From Aurantiacibacter atlanticus (lineage in GTDB: Bacteria; Pseudomonadota; Alphaproteobacteria; Sphingomonadales; Sphingomonadaceae), in NCBI RefSeq assembly GCF_001077815.2, contig NZ_CP011310.1, forward strand, positions 682,001 through 746,000: DNA of 64,000 nt. Reading direction: 5' to 3'. How positions within the stretch are numbered: position 1 is the stretch's first letter; every line of letters starts with the position of its first letter. Under the pieces are notes generated by a model that saw only the letters and a list, made by a program, of their open reading frames with translations, did no database searches and had not been told where the DNA came from. A program made the translations under genes and the position numbers. This document shows, piece by piece, positions 1 to 9,838 of the stretch.

Positions 1-109
1 CGGCTGGCGGCTGGGTGCAGAAATAGGTGTGCCCATCGTGCAGGATCTGAACGGACCGCAGATGGCCCGCGACTGGATGATGACGCTGGGTATCCAGAAG
101 TCATTCTAA
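1..109 (+). CDS. C-terminal end of a probable outer-membrane beta-barrel protein (partial)
   Basis: The last 35 codons of a gene that begins left of the window, ending in TAA at 107-109. The visible residues alternate polar and hydrophobic positions and finish in Q-K-S-F. A terminal phenylalanine after a beta-strand-like stretch is the usual C-terminal signature of outer-membrane barrels. A terminator-like hairpin follows at 123-153. The family cannot be named from this fragment, and the barrel assignment rests only on the C-terminal pattern. Confidence 0.45.
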   Translation, partial: GWRLGAEIGVPIVQDLNGPQMARDWMMTLGIQKSF

Positions 110-2024
110 GCCATAGCAGGGGAAGTGCCGGGGATTGATCCTCCGACACTTTTCCCTTGCGGAGATCCTGCCGCCAGCCCGTCTGCTGACTGGCAATCCA
201 CCTGTCTACCCGCTGTTCAAGGACGGTGAGCGGCATCATGCCGCCGCCCAGCACCGTATCGTGGAAGCTGCGAATGTCGAAATCGTCACCCAGAGCTTCC
301 TCTGCACGGCTGCGCAATTGTTGGATACGGATCTGGCCGATCTTGTAGGATGTCGCCTGTCCGGGCAGCACGAAATAGCGCTGCACTTCGGACCGTGCGA
401 CGGTTTCGGGATTGGGTGAATTTTGCAGGCTGTAAGCAACCGCCTGATCTTCGGTCCAGCCCTTGGTGTGAATGCCTGTATCCACCACGAGGCGGATGGC
501 GCGCCACATCTCGCTCTGCAATCGTCCGAAATCCGAATAGGGATTTTCGTAACCGCCCATCTCTTTGGCAAGAGATTCGGCATAAAGCCCCCAACCTTCG
601 CCGAACGCTGACAGATAAAATCCCTGCGTGCGGAAACGCGGGATGCCTTCCAGTTCCTGCGCAATGGAGATTTGCATGTGGTGGCCAGGATTGCCCTCGT
701 GATAGGCAATCGCTTCCAGGGGGGGAATCGGCATCGCGGTCATATCCGACAGATGCGCGTAATAAACACCTGGTCGCGATCCATCGGGCGTGCCCGGGCT
801 GTAGTGCTGCGCCGCGCCATCTTGTTCGCGGAAGGCTTCCACCCGGCGCACTTCCAGCGCCGCCTTTGGCAGCGTGCCAAAAAATTCGGGCAAACGCGCA
901 GTGATGGCATCGATATGCTGCGTAGCGCGGTCGATATACATCTGTGCGCCAGCCTCGTTATCGGGGAAGAAGAACTGGGGGTCGGTGCGGGTGAAGACGA
1001 AGAATTCCTCCAACGTCCCGTCGAAGCCAACCTCTTGCATGATCGCCTCCATCTCGCCGCGGATGCGCGCGACCTCGTCCAGCCCAAGCCGGTGAATCTG
1101 GTCGGCGGTCATGTCGGTCGTGGTCATCTGGTTCAGGCTGAAGGCATAAAATTCCTCACCGCCCGGCAGCGTCGTTACGCCTTGCGCTATTTCGTCGCTA
1201 TTGGGGCGATCCGCCGTAAACCAATCGATTACATGCTGATAGGCGGGGGCCGTCTGTCCGGTCAGTATGGTGCGGGCTTCTTCGCGTAAGTCGTCGGCGC
1301 GTTCCTGGGATATGGCATTTTGTTCAACCAGCGTTGCAAGCCGCTCCTGCGTGCCGGTCCACAGTGCAGACGGATCGCCATTCTCAAACGGCGCGCCGGT
1401 AATCAGGCCCTGCGATTCGGCAATAACGGCATCATAGGAAAAACGCGGCGGACGCGTGCCTGCGGCCGCATTGGCCTGCGCGCGGGCGAGCAATTGGTCC
1501 ATCGCCGTGGCGATACCGCCAAGGCGAGAGATAAAGGCTTCCATGTCTCTTTCACTTGCGACGCTGTGCTGGCTGAGCAGGAAGCTGGGCAGAAAAGCAT
1601 GCATTCCGCCCATCTGGTGGAGGATATATTGCTGGTCGTAGAATTCGGCAGAGCGTGCCGCCATTTCAGCACGATACTGGAACACATCGTAGGACGTTTT
1701 CGCCTCGTAGCTCAATTCGTCATAGTCGAATGTGGCTTCCATTTCAGCGGTGGCACGCGCCCACCAATCAGCTTGCGCCTGTGCTGCCTCAAGGCTGAAA
1801 TCATCGAGCTTGTCGTAATCGGTCTTGATGCCGAGCGAGGTCTGCAGGATCGGGCTGACCGCAAGCAATTCCTCAAACTTTTCATCAAACCAGACATTGA
1901 TGCATTCGGTTTGCGTATCGGAGCATCCGACACTGGTTTGCTCGGCACTGGCGATATCGGCGTTGGTGGCAACGCATCCCGAAAGCGCGACAGATGCCAG
2001 CAACACGGCTGCAAGGCGTTTCAT
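1..2024 (-). CDS. DUF885 family lipoprotein, no stop codon within the window
   Basis: The start at 2024 gives a lipoprotein signal peptide with lipobox L-S-G-C at residues 14-17. It is followed by a long, mostly helical protein with the DUF885 hallmark H-E-G-N-P-G-H-H near residue 441, a gluzincin-like metal site. DUF885 proteins are uncharacterised and peptidase-like, and this one is probably anchored in the periplasm. The conserved C-terminal end of the family (R-V-D-R-W-I, about 195-212) is reached near residue 605, close to the usual length. However, the frame stays open through a terminator-like hairpin and antisense across the neighbouring gene to base 1. Either the protein has an unusual C-terminal extension or a stop or frame has been lost. 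The family call is firm; the left end is not. Confidence 0.8.
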   Translation of the reverse strand, partial: MKRLAAVLLASVALSGCVATNADIASAEQTSVGCSDTQTECINVWFDEKFEELLAVSPILQTSLGIKTDYDKLDDFSLEAAQAQADWWARATAEMEATFDYDELSYEAKTSYDVFQYRAEMAARSAEFYDQQYILHQMGGMHAFLPSFLLSQHSVASERDMEAFISRLGGIATAMDQLLARAQANAAAGTRPPRFSYDAVIAESQGLITGAPFENGDPSALWTGTQERLATLVEQNAISQERADDLREEARTILTGQTAPAYQHVIDWFTADRPNSDEIAQGVTTLPGGEEFYAFSLNQMTTTDMTADQIHRLGLDEVARIRGEMEAIMQEVGFDGTLEEFFVFTRTDPQFFFPDNEAGAQMYIDRATQHIDAITARLPEFFGTLPKAALEVRRVEAFREQDGAAQHYSPGTPDGSRPGVYYAHLSDMTAMPIPPLEAIAYHEGNPGHHMQISIAQELEGIPRFRTQGFYLSAFGEGWGLYAESLAKEMGGYENPYSDFGRLQSEMWRAIRLVVDTGIHTKGWTEDQAVAYSLQNSPNPETVARSEVQRYFVLPGQATSYKIGQIRIQQLRSRAEEALGDDFDIRSFHDTVLGGGMMPLTVLEQRVDRWIASQQTGWRQDLRKGKVSEDQSPALPLLWLRMTSGYPASSSSRGPSAVRSDPARWAHLFLHPAAS
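123..153 (+). terminator. Terminator-like hairpin between convergent genes
   Basis: AAGTGCCGG (123-131) pairs with CCGACACTT (143-151) with one mismatch, and a short T run (150-153) follows. It sits 14 nt after the stop of the plus-strand gene. It also lies under the open frame of the convergent DUF885 gene, which is expected to stop near here but does not. Confidence 0.5.
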
Positions 2025-2085
2025 ATGTGTAATTCCCAAAGTTGGCTGGATAGGTGACCAACGCAGACCATGGGCGAACCGGTTA

Positions 2086-2124
2086 CAAAAGAAAAGACCC
2101 GGCAGGATCGCTCCCGCCGGGTCT
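2086..2124 (-). terminator. Rho-independent terminator of groES-groEL
   Basis: On the minus strand AGACCCGGC / GCCGGGTCT (2116-2124 with 2095-2103) forms a 9-bp stem, extended by AGGA/TCC around a short loop. It is followed by TTTTCTTTTG. It lies 28 nt past the groEL stop. Confidence 0.85.
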
Positions 2125-2151
2125 CTTGTGGCGTATAGGTTGGCGAAAGGC

Positions 2152-3825
<1,674 letters not shown>

Positions 3826-3860
3826 TTAGGTGTTGGGAAAACGTTAGGGGGTGAAAGGCT

Positions 3861-4148
3861 TCAGCCCATCACGCCCATAATGTCGCTTTCCTTCATGATC
3901 AGCAGATCTTCGCCATCGAGTTTCACCTCGGTGCCGGACCATTTGCCAAACAGCACGCGGTCGCCAGCTTTTACATCAAGCGGGGTGACGGTGCCGTCTT
4001 CGGCTTTCGAGCCAGAGCCGACGGAGACGATTTCGCCTTCGCTCGGCTTTTCCTGGGCGCTATCGGGGATGATTATGCCGCCAGCCGTTTTTTCTTCGGC
4101 TTCGATACGGCGGACCAGCACGCGATCGTGCAGGGGACGGAATGCCAT
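3861..4148 (-). CDS. groES: 10-kDa co-chaperonin GroES
   Basis: 95 residues, the normal GroES size. The mobile loop that docks on GroEL is visible at about residues 18-31 ([11 protein letters not shown]), and the beta-barrel core contains G-D-R-V-L-F. It is the first gene of the groES-groEL operon. A CIRCE operator lies 35 nt upstream of the start codon, so HrcA repression is expected. A RpoH-like promoter lies just beyond that. Confidence 0.98.
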   Translation of the reverse strand: MAFRPLHDRVLVRRIEAEEKTAGGIIIPDSAQEKPSEGEIVSVGSGSKAEDGTVTPLDVKAGDRVLFGKWSGTEVKLDGEDLLIMKESDIMGVMG

Positions 4149-4183
4149 AGTGATGACCTCTTCCTGTTAAGTTATCAAGGTTT

Positions 4184-4210
4184 TTGGCACTCTCCGACTG
4201 AGAGTGCCAG
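4184..4210 (-). promoter_or_regulatory. CIRCE operator (HrcA binding site)
   Basis: TTGGCACTC (4184-4192), 9-nt spacer, GAGTGCCAG (4202-4210). The classic CIRCE is TTAGCACTC-N9-GAGTGCTAA, and this site keeps the spacing and nearly all arm bases. It lies at the predicted transcript start of groES. Confidence 0.9.
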
Positions 4211-4218
4211 TGGCGCGG

Positions 4219-4246
4219 AAATGGGGTGAAGCCAGCAGGGAGTCAA
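4219..4246 (-). promoter_or_regulatory. RpoH (sigma-32)-like promoter of groESL
   Basis: On the minus strand there is TTGACT (4246-4241), a 14-nt spacer and CCCCATTT (4226-4219). CCCCAT-T is the sigma-32 -10 consensus and the spacing fits. The CIRCE site starts just downstream, so heat-shock sigma activation and HrcA repression would act together. Confidence 0.65.
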
Positions 4247-4283
4247 TGGGCAGGCATCACAAAAAATTCTGTCGCCCGAATTT

Positions 4284-5699
4284 TTATGCCCGCGCTGCGC
4301 CCGGCAGGGGTGAATTGCGCACTGTCAGCCCCAGTGCCTCGCGCCGCTGCCAACGCCATAGCAGCAATATGGCGGCAAAGGTCAGGCCCGTAGCCAGTCC
4401 GATCCATACCCCGGTCCCGCCAAGGCTTGTTCCAAGGCCAAGACCTGCTGCCAGACCGAAGCCGGGCACCCAATAGGAAAAGATCGCGATCCACATCGGA
4501 ATATGCGTATCCTTGAGTCCCCGCAACGCGCCCGCAGCCACTGCCTGCACGCCGTCTGATAGCTGGAAGGCGGCGGCGATCATCAGGAAACCGGCTGCAA
4601 CGTTCAGCAATTGCGCATTCGCCGGATCGGTGGGATCGACATAGATTGAAAGAAGCGCCTGCGGTGCCAGCGCCATCGCTGCGCAGGTAAACACCATGAA
4701 GCCTGTTCCCATGGCAAGGCCGGTCCAGCCCGCGCGGGCCATGCCGACAGGATTTCTGGCGCCATAGAAATAACCGACCCTGATTGTTGCCGCCTGCCCC
4801 ACGCCAAAGGGCACCTGAAATGCAAAGGCCGCAAGGTTGAGCGCCACGGTATGCGCGGCAAGCTCCAGCCCGCCAACCCTTCCCATAAGGAAGGCGGCGG
4901 CCCCGAACACGCCCGCTTCGGCAAGCACGGTGACGGCAATTGGTGTGCCGATGCGCAGGATCTCGATAAATCGTGGCCAGTCAGGACGCCACGTGAAGCC
5001 CATGATATGGTAGCGGTGCAGGCGTGGATCGGCCCTGATTGCGATGGCATAAAGCGTCACGATAACCAGAGATGTTATCAGCGTCGCTATTGCTGCACCG
5101 GGCAATCCCAGCGCAGGCGCCCCCCAGTTTCCGAAGATGAAGACCCAGTTTGCCAGCGCATTTACGCCAATGCCGACCGCAGTGATAAGTGTGGCAAAAA
5201 CCGGGCGGCCCAGCGCCGACACGAAATTGCGCAAGACCCCCGCTACCACCATCGGCCCGGTGGACCACAGCAGTACCTCCATATAGGAAATGGCGAGCGC
5301 GGTGATATGCGGCTCCTGCCCGGTGACGCGCATGAGCGATCCAGCGAGCGCGCAGATCGCCATGCCAAAAACCGTTACTATAATCGCCAGCCACAGGGCC
5401 ATACGCATGGCGCGGCGCACCGGACGCAGCGCCGGACCGCGCGCGCCAAGCTCTGCCGATATGATGGGCGCAACCGCCCCGGTAAGCGCCTGCAGGCTCC
5501 AAACGATCAGTCCGAACAATGCGATGGCGAGCGATGATGCGGCCAGTTCGCTTGCTCCCAGCCGCGCGATGAAGATCACGTCGATCGCATAGGTCAGCAT
5601 TTGCAACATATTGGCGAGCGCCAGCGGTCCCGCCAGGCGGAAGGTTTCGCGCGTCTCGGCTTTCCAGCCGGGCGTTTCGGGGTGGGCCACGGGGCGCAT
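4284..5699 (-). CDS. MATE family efflux transporter
   Basis: 471 residues with about twelve hydrophobic segments, the length and layout of MATE (NorM/DinF-type) exporters. These expel cationic drugs or metabolites across the inner membrane in exchange for Na+ or H+. The N-terminal half opens with the family pattern E-T-F-R-L-A-G-P-L-A-L-A-N. The two halves show the pseudo-repeat expected of MATE. It sits upstream of groES on the same strand but is separated from it by the groES promoter. The substrate cannot be told from sequence. Confidence 0.9.
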   Translation of the reverse strand: MRPVAHPETPGWKAETRETFRLAGPLALANMLQMLTYAIDVIFIARLGASELAASSLAIALFGLIVWSLQALTGAVAPIISAELGARGPALRPVRRAMRMALWLAIIVTVFGMAICALAGSLMRVTGQEPHITALAISYMEVLLWSTGPMVVAGVLRNFVSALGRPVFATLITAVGIGVNALANWVFIFGNWGAPALGLPGAAIATLITSLVIVTLYAIAIRADPRLHRYHIMGFTWRPDWPRFIEILRIGTPIAVTVLAEAGVFGAAAFLMGRVGGLELAAHTVALNLAAFAFQVPFGVGQAATIRVGYFYGARNPVGMARAGWTGLAMGTGFMVFTCAAMALAPQALLSIYVDPTDPANAQLLNVAAGFLMIAAAFQLSDGVQAVAAGALRGLKDTHIPMWIAIFSYWVPGFGLAAGLGLGTSLGGTGVWIGLATGLTFAAILLLWRWQRREALGLTVRNSPLPGAARA

Positions 5700-5836
5700 A
5701 TGTCGTGCTACGAACCGGACGCATGATGGGCGTCGCGCAGCCGGACGCGATAGGCGCGAAGGGCCTGCATGTGAAGACTGCGCAGTGTTTGCTTTCGGTC
5801 AGCCTGGCGAAAGCGAAGATCGTTCAAGCAATTGCC

Positions 5837-6382
5837 ATGAGCAGATCGCATACCCTCCTGGCCGCTGCTGCCGCACTATTCACCCTGCCTGGAACTGCCT
5901 CTGCGCAAGAGGTGTTTGGCGGCGCCTATGCCCATGGTGTCGACACGCCTTTCACTCTGGAGACGACCGAGACCGGTTCTGTCGACATTGCGGCGGGTGT
6001 ACGGTTTGGTGGGATCGAGGCGCTCGGTTTCATTGGCAAGCCGGAACCATATGTCGTCGGCTCTCTCAATCTTTCAGGCGACACCTCCTTTGTCGGCGTG
6101 GGGGTGGCGTGGACCATCGGCAATGGCCCTGTCTATGTGCGGCCGGGCATCGGACTGGTGGTGCATGACGGACCCGATTTTCGCGTCAATCCCGCCACCG
6201 GATTTCGTACTGATCTGGGCAGCCGCGTGCTGTTCGAACCCGAAATCGGCATTGGCTACCGCGTGTCGGAGCGCGCCTCTGTGGAAGCGCACTGGATGCA
6301 CATCAGCCAGGGTCAGATTTTCGATGGCGACCAGAACCCCGGCATAGACATGATCGGTTTGCGGGTGAATCTGAAGCTGTGA
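5837..6382 (+). CDS. PagL-like lipid A 3-O-deacylase / acyloxyacyl hydrolase
   Basis: With the start at 5837 the protein has 181 residues and a clear signal peptide (cleavage after A-S-A at residue 23). The longer frame from 5705 would bury that signal, so I reject it. The mature part looks like an eight-stranded outer-membrane barrel. Near the C-terminus it has H-W-M-H-I-S-Q-G, whose H-x-S at 155-157 matches the PagL catalytic His and Ser. PagL enzymes remove the 3-position acyl chain of lipid A in the outer membrane. The catalytic acid is not obvious. The protein ends in a hydrophobic leucine, as barrels often do. It is divergent from the MATE gene. Confidence 0.75.
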   Translation: MSRSHTLLAAAAALFTLPGTASAQEVFGGAYAHGVDTPFTLETTETGSVDIAAGVRFGGIEALGFIGKPEPYVVGSLNLSGDTSFVGVGVAWTIGNGPVYVRPGIGLVVHDGPDFRVNPATGFRTDLGSRVLFEPEIGIGYRVSERASVEAHWMHISQGQIFDGDQNPGIDMIGLRVNLKL

Positions 6383-6411
6383 ATGCTGCGTTTGTGGCTG
6401 CGCGCGCTCAA

Positions 6412-7200
6412 TCAAGTCAGCCAGGACAGCACAGTTTGTGTCAGCGGATTTTGCGGATCGGCCAGCAGCTTTATCGTCAGTGCCAATGATACCACGATCA
6501 GCAATGGCCGTGCTATGCCTGCACCGAATTTCATCGCGCCATGCGCACCAAACTGGCCCCCGACGATATTGGCAAGAGCCATGGCGATGCCGGTGATCCA
6601 GATCACATGCCCGCCTGCCATCAGCACCATCAGCCCCGCCAGATTGCTCGCGAAATTCAGCAATTTGGTGTGAGCAACAGCGCGCAGCAGGCCAAAGCCG
6701 AACATTGCGACCAGCGCGGCCGTAAGAAACGAACCCGTTCCGGGGCCGAAAAAACCGTCATAGCAACCAATCCCCAAGGCGACCGCGATCAGCGATAGTG
6801 GGCCAGCCTTGCTGTGGCGGTCCTCATCGCTCAACTTGCGGGCAAGGGCGAAATAGACCGCCATCCCGATCAGCAGGAGCGGGAGCAAACCTTCCAGAAA
6901 TGCAGGATCAATCCGCATCAATATATACGCGCCGAGCGCCGATCCTAGAAATGCGGCAATTGTCGGAATGGCGAAACGCCGGAAGTCGATGTGGCCCTTG
7001 CGCGCATAAGCGAGAACCGCGCCGCCTGTGCCGAAGGTTGCTTGCAGCTTATTCGTGGCGAGCGCCTGAACTGGCGGTATTCCGGCGGCCATCAGAGCAG
7101 GTATGGTTATCAGGCCGCCGCCGCCCGCTATGGCATCGATCGCGCCGGCGAGAAACGCGGCCAGCATCAATAATGCGATGAGATCGATGCCTAATTCCAC
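6412..7200 (-). CDS. TSUP (TauE/SafE) family permease
   Basis: 262 residues with about eight hydrophobic helices. The first has the family motif A-G-A-I-D-A-I-A-G-G-G-G-L near residue 20, and a second motif, G-x-G-x-F-F-G-P-G-T-G, lies mid-protein. TSUP proteins move sulfite, sulfonates or other small organic anions across the inner membrane. The frame starts with GTG at 7200, with GAAGGAAG upstream at a rather long distance, so a slightly later start is possible. No sulfur genes lie nearby to suggest the substrate. Confidence 0.88.
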   Translation of the reverse strand: MELGIDLIALLMLAAFLAGAIDAIAGGGGLITIPALMAAGIPPVQALATNKLQATFGTGGAVLAYARKGHIDFRRFAIPTIAAFLGSALGAYILMRIDPAFLEGLLPLLLIGMAVYFALARKLSDEDRHSKAGPLSLIAVALGIGCYDGFFGPGTGSFLTAALVAMFGFGLLRAVAHTKLLNFASNLAGLMVLMAGGHVIWITGIAMALANIVGGQFGAHGAMKFGAGIARPLLIVVSLALTIKLLADPQNPLTQTVLSWLT

Positions 7201-7323
7201 GCGCCGCGCTTATCGTTAGCTTCCTTTCTTCACAAGAGAGCTCGCTGGCGGGCTTTCCGGCCTCATCACTCAGGCGAAAGGGAAGGTGCCTTTGCAACTC
7301 GACCACAATCCAGCCGTGCAGGA

Positions 7324-7356
7324 AAGCAAAAGGGCGGGACCTTGCGGCACCGCCCT
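7324..7356 (-). terminator. Terminator of rplJ-rplL
   Basis: Minus strand: AGGGCGG / CCGCCCT (7350-7356 with 7331-7337), then TTTTGCTTT. It lies about 65 nt past the rplL stop. Its loop side overlaps an 18-bp sequence that recurs inverted in the rpoB leader (see findings). Confidence 0.8.
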
Positions 7357-7421
7357 CCTATCCGCAGGCGCTTCAAGACACCCACGACATCTGCTTAAAG
7401 GCTTACTTCAGCGAGCCCGGT

Positions 7422-7796
7422 TTACTTGAGTTCAACCGTACCGCCGGCAGCTTCGATCTTGCCCTTGATTTCTTCGGCTTCGGCCTTGTTCACGCCTTCC
7501 TTGACGGGCTTGGGCGCGCCTTCGACGAGGCCCTTGGCTTCAGTGAGGCCCAGGCCGGTGATGGCACGGACTTCCTTGATGACCTGTATCTTCTTGCCAC
7601 CGTCGCCGGTGAGAATGACGTCGAATTCGTCCTTCTCTTCAGCAGCGGCTTCACCACCACCGCCACCGGCGGGGGCTACGGCAACGGCAGCAGCGGCGCT
7701 CACGCCCCACTCTTCTTCCAGTGCCTTGGCGAGTTCAGCCGCTTCCATGACGGTAAGCGTCGACAGTTCTTCAACAAGCTTGGCAATATCAGCCAT
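7422..7796 (-). CDS. rplL: 50S ribosomal protein L7/L12
   Basis: 124 residues, the usual L7/L12 size. The N-terminal dimerisation helix is followed by an Ala/Gly hinge ([14 protein letters not shown]). The conserved C-terminal factor-binding domain ends [10 protein letters not shown]. It forms the ribosomal stalk with L10 and recruits translational GTPases. It is 74 nt downstream of rplJ, the standard order, and a terminator follows. In many bacteria rpoB comes next on the same strand; here rpoB is 2.8 kb away and oppositely oriented. Confidence 0.98.
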   Translation of the reverse strand: MADIAKLVEELSTLTVMEAAELAKALEEEWGVSAAAAVAVAPAGGGGGEAAAEEKDEFDVILTGDGGKKIQVIKEVRAITGLGLTEAKGLVEGAPKPVKEGVNKAEAEEIKGKIEAAGGTVELK

Positions 7797-7870
7797 GATG
7801 TTTCACTCCAAAATTGGGCGGGGCAGATGCGCCCCATAAATGTTTCGTATCAGATGCGAGAAAGCGTCTC

Positions 7871-8386
7871 TTATGCGGCATCCTTGGCGCCATAGGCACC
7901 AAAGACACGGGCAAGCTTGGCCGCAGGTTCACCCACAACGCGGGCGATTTTGGTCGCCGGTGCGTTGACAAGGCCAACAATTGTGCCGCGCAGTTCGTCG
8001 AGGCTGGGCATGGAGGCCAAAGACCTCACGCCAGCTTCGTCGAGAACCTGCGTGCCCATCGATCCACCGACGATTTCCAGCTGATCATTCGACTTGGCAA
8101 AGTCGACGGCAGCCTTGGCGGCTGCAACTGGATCTGCCGACCAGGCAAGGCCGGTCGGGCCGGTGAGGAATTCCTCTATACCGGCATAGTCAGTGTCTTT
8201 CAGGGCGAGCTTGGCGAGACGGTTCTTCGCAACCTTGTAGGACGCACCTGCTTCACGCATCTTCGTGCGCAATTCGGTGGACTGATCCACCGTCATGCCG
8301 AGATTGCGGGTGACAACCACCACGGAAACCTCGTTGAAGACATCGTTGAGCTGGGCGACCGCATCGGTTTTCTGCGAACGATCCAT
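7871..8386 (-). CDS. rplJ: 50S ribosomal protein L10
   Basis: The start at 8386 gives 171 residues, matching L10, and is preceded by GAAGGAG with good spacing. The longer upstream frame has no family support. The N-terminus (M-D-R-S-Q-K) and the Y-K-V-A-K-N-R-L segment are typical of L10, which anchors the L7/L12 stalk dimers to 23S rRNA. In many bacteria L10-L7/L12 represses its own mRNA through a leader structure. A good candidate hairpin sits beside the ribosome binding site (8405-8433). Confidence 0.97.
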   Translation of the reverse strand: MDRSQKTDAVAQLNDVFNEVSVVVVTRNLGMTVDQSTELRTKMREAGASYKVAKNRLAKLALKDTDYAGIEEFLTGPTGLAWSADPVAAAKAAVDFAKSNDQLEIVGGSMGTQVLDEAGVRSLASMPSLDELRGTIVGLVNAPATKIARVVGEPAAKLARVFGAYGAKDAA

Positions 8387-8404
8387 GCCGTACTCCTTCA
8401 CTAT

Positions 8405-8533
8405 GGCCACCCGCGCCATTTGCGCGACTGGCCGGCTCAAATCACCACGCGGCTCATGCCACGCAGCAAAGTCCGTTGATGGGGAAGGAGATGCGTGAAA
8501 CATCACGCGGATGCGGCACCATAAAAGGTGCCG
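8405..8533 (-). promoter_or_regulatory. Structured rplJ mRNA leader, candidate L10 autoregulatory element
   Basis: Three stems are visible in the rplJ leader. The nearest to the start pairs GGCCA with TGGCC and CGCGC with GCGCG (8405-8433; 2x2 internal loop, 5-nt loop), ending 18 nt from the start codon. Farther upstream are GCGTG/CACGC (8493-8508) and CGGCACC/GGTGCCG (8514-8533). L10 leaders are known in several phyla. This assignment rests on position and pairing only. Nothing else is seen between 8387 and 8613. Confidence 0.4.
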
Positions 8534-8613
8534 AAAAACTCTGTCCCCGCCTAGGCTGGAAATTAAGAAGGCCAGATTGCCTTCACCAACTGTCTCGGAC
8601 GGATGACTGGCAG

Positions 8614-8645
8614 ACACAAAAAGGCCCGCCGGTCGTGGCGGGCCT
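8614..8645 (-). terminator. Terminator after the small lipoprotein gene
   Basis: Minus strand: AGGCCCGCC / GGCGGGCCT (8637-8645 with 8622-8630), a perfect 9-bp stem, followed by TTTTTGTGT. It lies 53 nt past the stop of the gene at 8699-8941 and separates it from rplJ. Confidence 0.85.
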
Positions 8646-8698
8646 CTAAGCGATTGACGTTTCTTGTCAAGCCTTCGCTGGTGCGAGGGCGGCGACAA

Positions 8699-8941
8699 TT
8701 ACATGCCGTCAGCCTGATCTTCCATGGCTTCGGCCTCGGCTTCCAGCTCGGCAGCTTCGCCTTCCATGCCGGCATCTTCAAGCGCATCGGCGCGTGCGTC
8801 CAGGGCTTCAGCCTGTTCGTCGATCACTTCGCCCTGCGCTTCGACCATTTCTTCCTGCACATCCTGCGCTTCTTCGGCAGGCGAATCGCATGCAGCAACG
8901 GCAAACAGCAGGGGGGCGGCGGCGAATGCAAATTTGTTCAT
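8699..8941 (-). CDS. Small acidic coiled-coil lipoprotein
   Basis: 80 residues. The signal peptide has lipobox F-A-V-A-A-C (Cys 19), followed by an almost purely Ala/Glu/Asp/Gln/Met sequence with heptad-like spacing that should form one long helix. It resembles small envelope lipoproteins of the Lpp/entericidin style in architecture only, and I do not recognise a family. The ribosome binding site AAGGAAG is well placed. It has its own terminator, so it is probably transcribed alone. Confidence 0.75.
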   Translation of the reverse strand: MNKFAFAAAPLLFAVAACDSPAEEAQDVQEEMVEAQGEVIDEQAEALDARADALEDAGMEGEAAELEAEAEAMEDQADGM

Positions 8942-9029
8942 AGCGATATCTTCCTTCTACAGTGCTCAAGTCAAAGGCGCGTTGTGACGACAAAGATCGC
9001 ATCACGCAAGGGTATCGAGAAGCTGCGCC

Positions 9030-9266
9030 TCAGGCCACTGCATCCGTTTCATACCCGAGCAAGTCACCCGGCTGGCATTCCAGTTCGCGGCAGATCGCTT
9101 CCAATGTGGAAAAGCGGATAGCCTTGGCCTTGCCCGTTTTGAGGATCGAAAGATTGGCAAGGGTAAGGCCGACGCGCTCTGCCAGCTCGGTCAGCGTCAT
9201 GCGGCGTTCGTGCAGCAGATCATCAAGTCTTACCACGATATTGGCTCCTTGGATATCAGCGCCCAT
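9030..9266 (-). CDS. HTH transcriptional regulator (Xre/YozG-like)
   Basis: 78 residues, essentially one Xre-type helix-turn-helix. The recognition region is L-T-E-L-A-E-R-V-G-L-T-x-x-N-L-S followed by T-L-E-A-I-C-R-E-L, and the end Q-P-G-D-L-L is typical of YozG-like regulators. The ATG at 9266 shares its A with the TGA of the upstream DUF2975 gene (TGATG). A GTG one codon earlier is possible, but the GAAGGA site is better spaced for the ATG. It probably represses its own operon through the TATTGA palindromes at 9994-10044. Confidence 0.88.
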   Translation of the reverse strand: MGADIQGANIVVRLDDLLHERRMTLTELAERVGLTLANLSILKTGKAKAIRFSTLEAICRELECQPGDLLGYETDAVA

Positions 9267-9814
9267 CACACGGTTCCTTCGAGGTCTTCGCGCATGGCAG
9301 CGCCGATCCGGAAAACGCGGGCAAGGATGAACAGGACGATGACCATCAAGATGCCGGTCAGGTCGAGGCCTGCGTCAAAGGTAATTCCTTCTTGGCCAAC
9401 TTCATCGGCCCATTCGACGATAGACAGTCCGATCGCGGCGACGGGGACCATGACAATCTGCACCCCGAGCAGCAACCACGCCATCGCGCTTAGCCGTTCT
9501 GCATTGGCAGGCGCAAAGGGATCGCCATCACCCACCGTACCGATGATTCGGCGCAGGCGATCAAAGAACAGATAGATGAGCACAACCGCGATGGCGACCA
9601 CTGCCAGCAGGGCCATGATGGACATCAGGGGGAATTCGCCCGCCTGCTCGCCCAATTCGACGGCGATCTCTGCGGCGATTCTTCCTTGAAAAAAGAGCAA
9701 CACCGGAATGGCGATTGCCAGTGCAATTGCCGCGATGCCGCACGCAATTTGCATGATGATGGTCATTATCTTGCCCGCCAGCAGCAGCGGATCGTTTTGG
9801 CGAATATTGGTCAT
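9266..9814 (-). CDS. DUF2975 membrane protein
   Basis: 182 residues with four predicted transmembrane segments (about 15-40, 62-85, 110-132 and 150-170). The L-R-R-I-I-G-T-V-x-x-G-D-P-F-A-P-x-N segment between TM2 and TM3 is the DUF2975 signature. The family is uncharacterised and very often encoded next to a YozG-like HTH protein, as here. It lies 24 nt after a 43-codon gene and overlaps the HTH gene by one base, so the three form one transcription unit. Confidence 0.82.
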   Translation of the reverse strand: MTNIRQNDPLLLAGKIMTIIMQIACGIAAIALAIAIPVLLFFQGRIAAEIAVELGEQAGEFPLMSIMALLAVVAIAVVLIYLFFDRLRRIIGTVGDGDPFAPANAERLSAMAWLLLGVQIVMVPVAAIGLSIVEWADEVGQEGITFDAGLDLTGILMVIVLFILARVFRIGAAMREDLEGTV

Positions 9815-9838
9815 GGTGCGTTTCCCCTAGGTCAGCGA

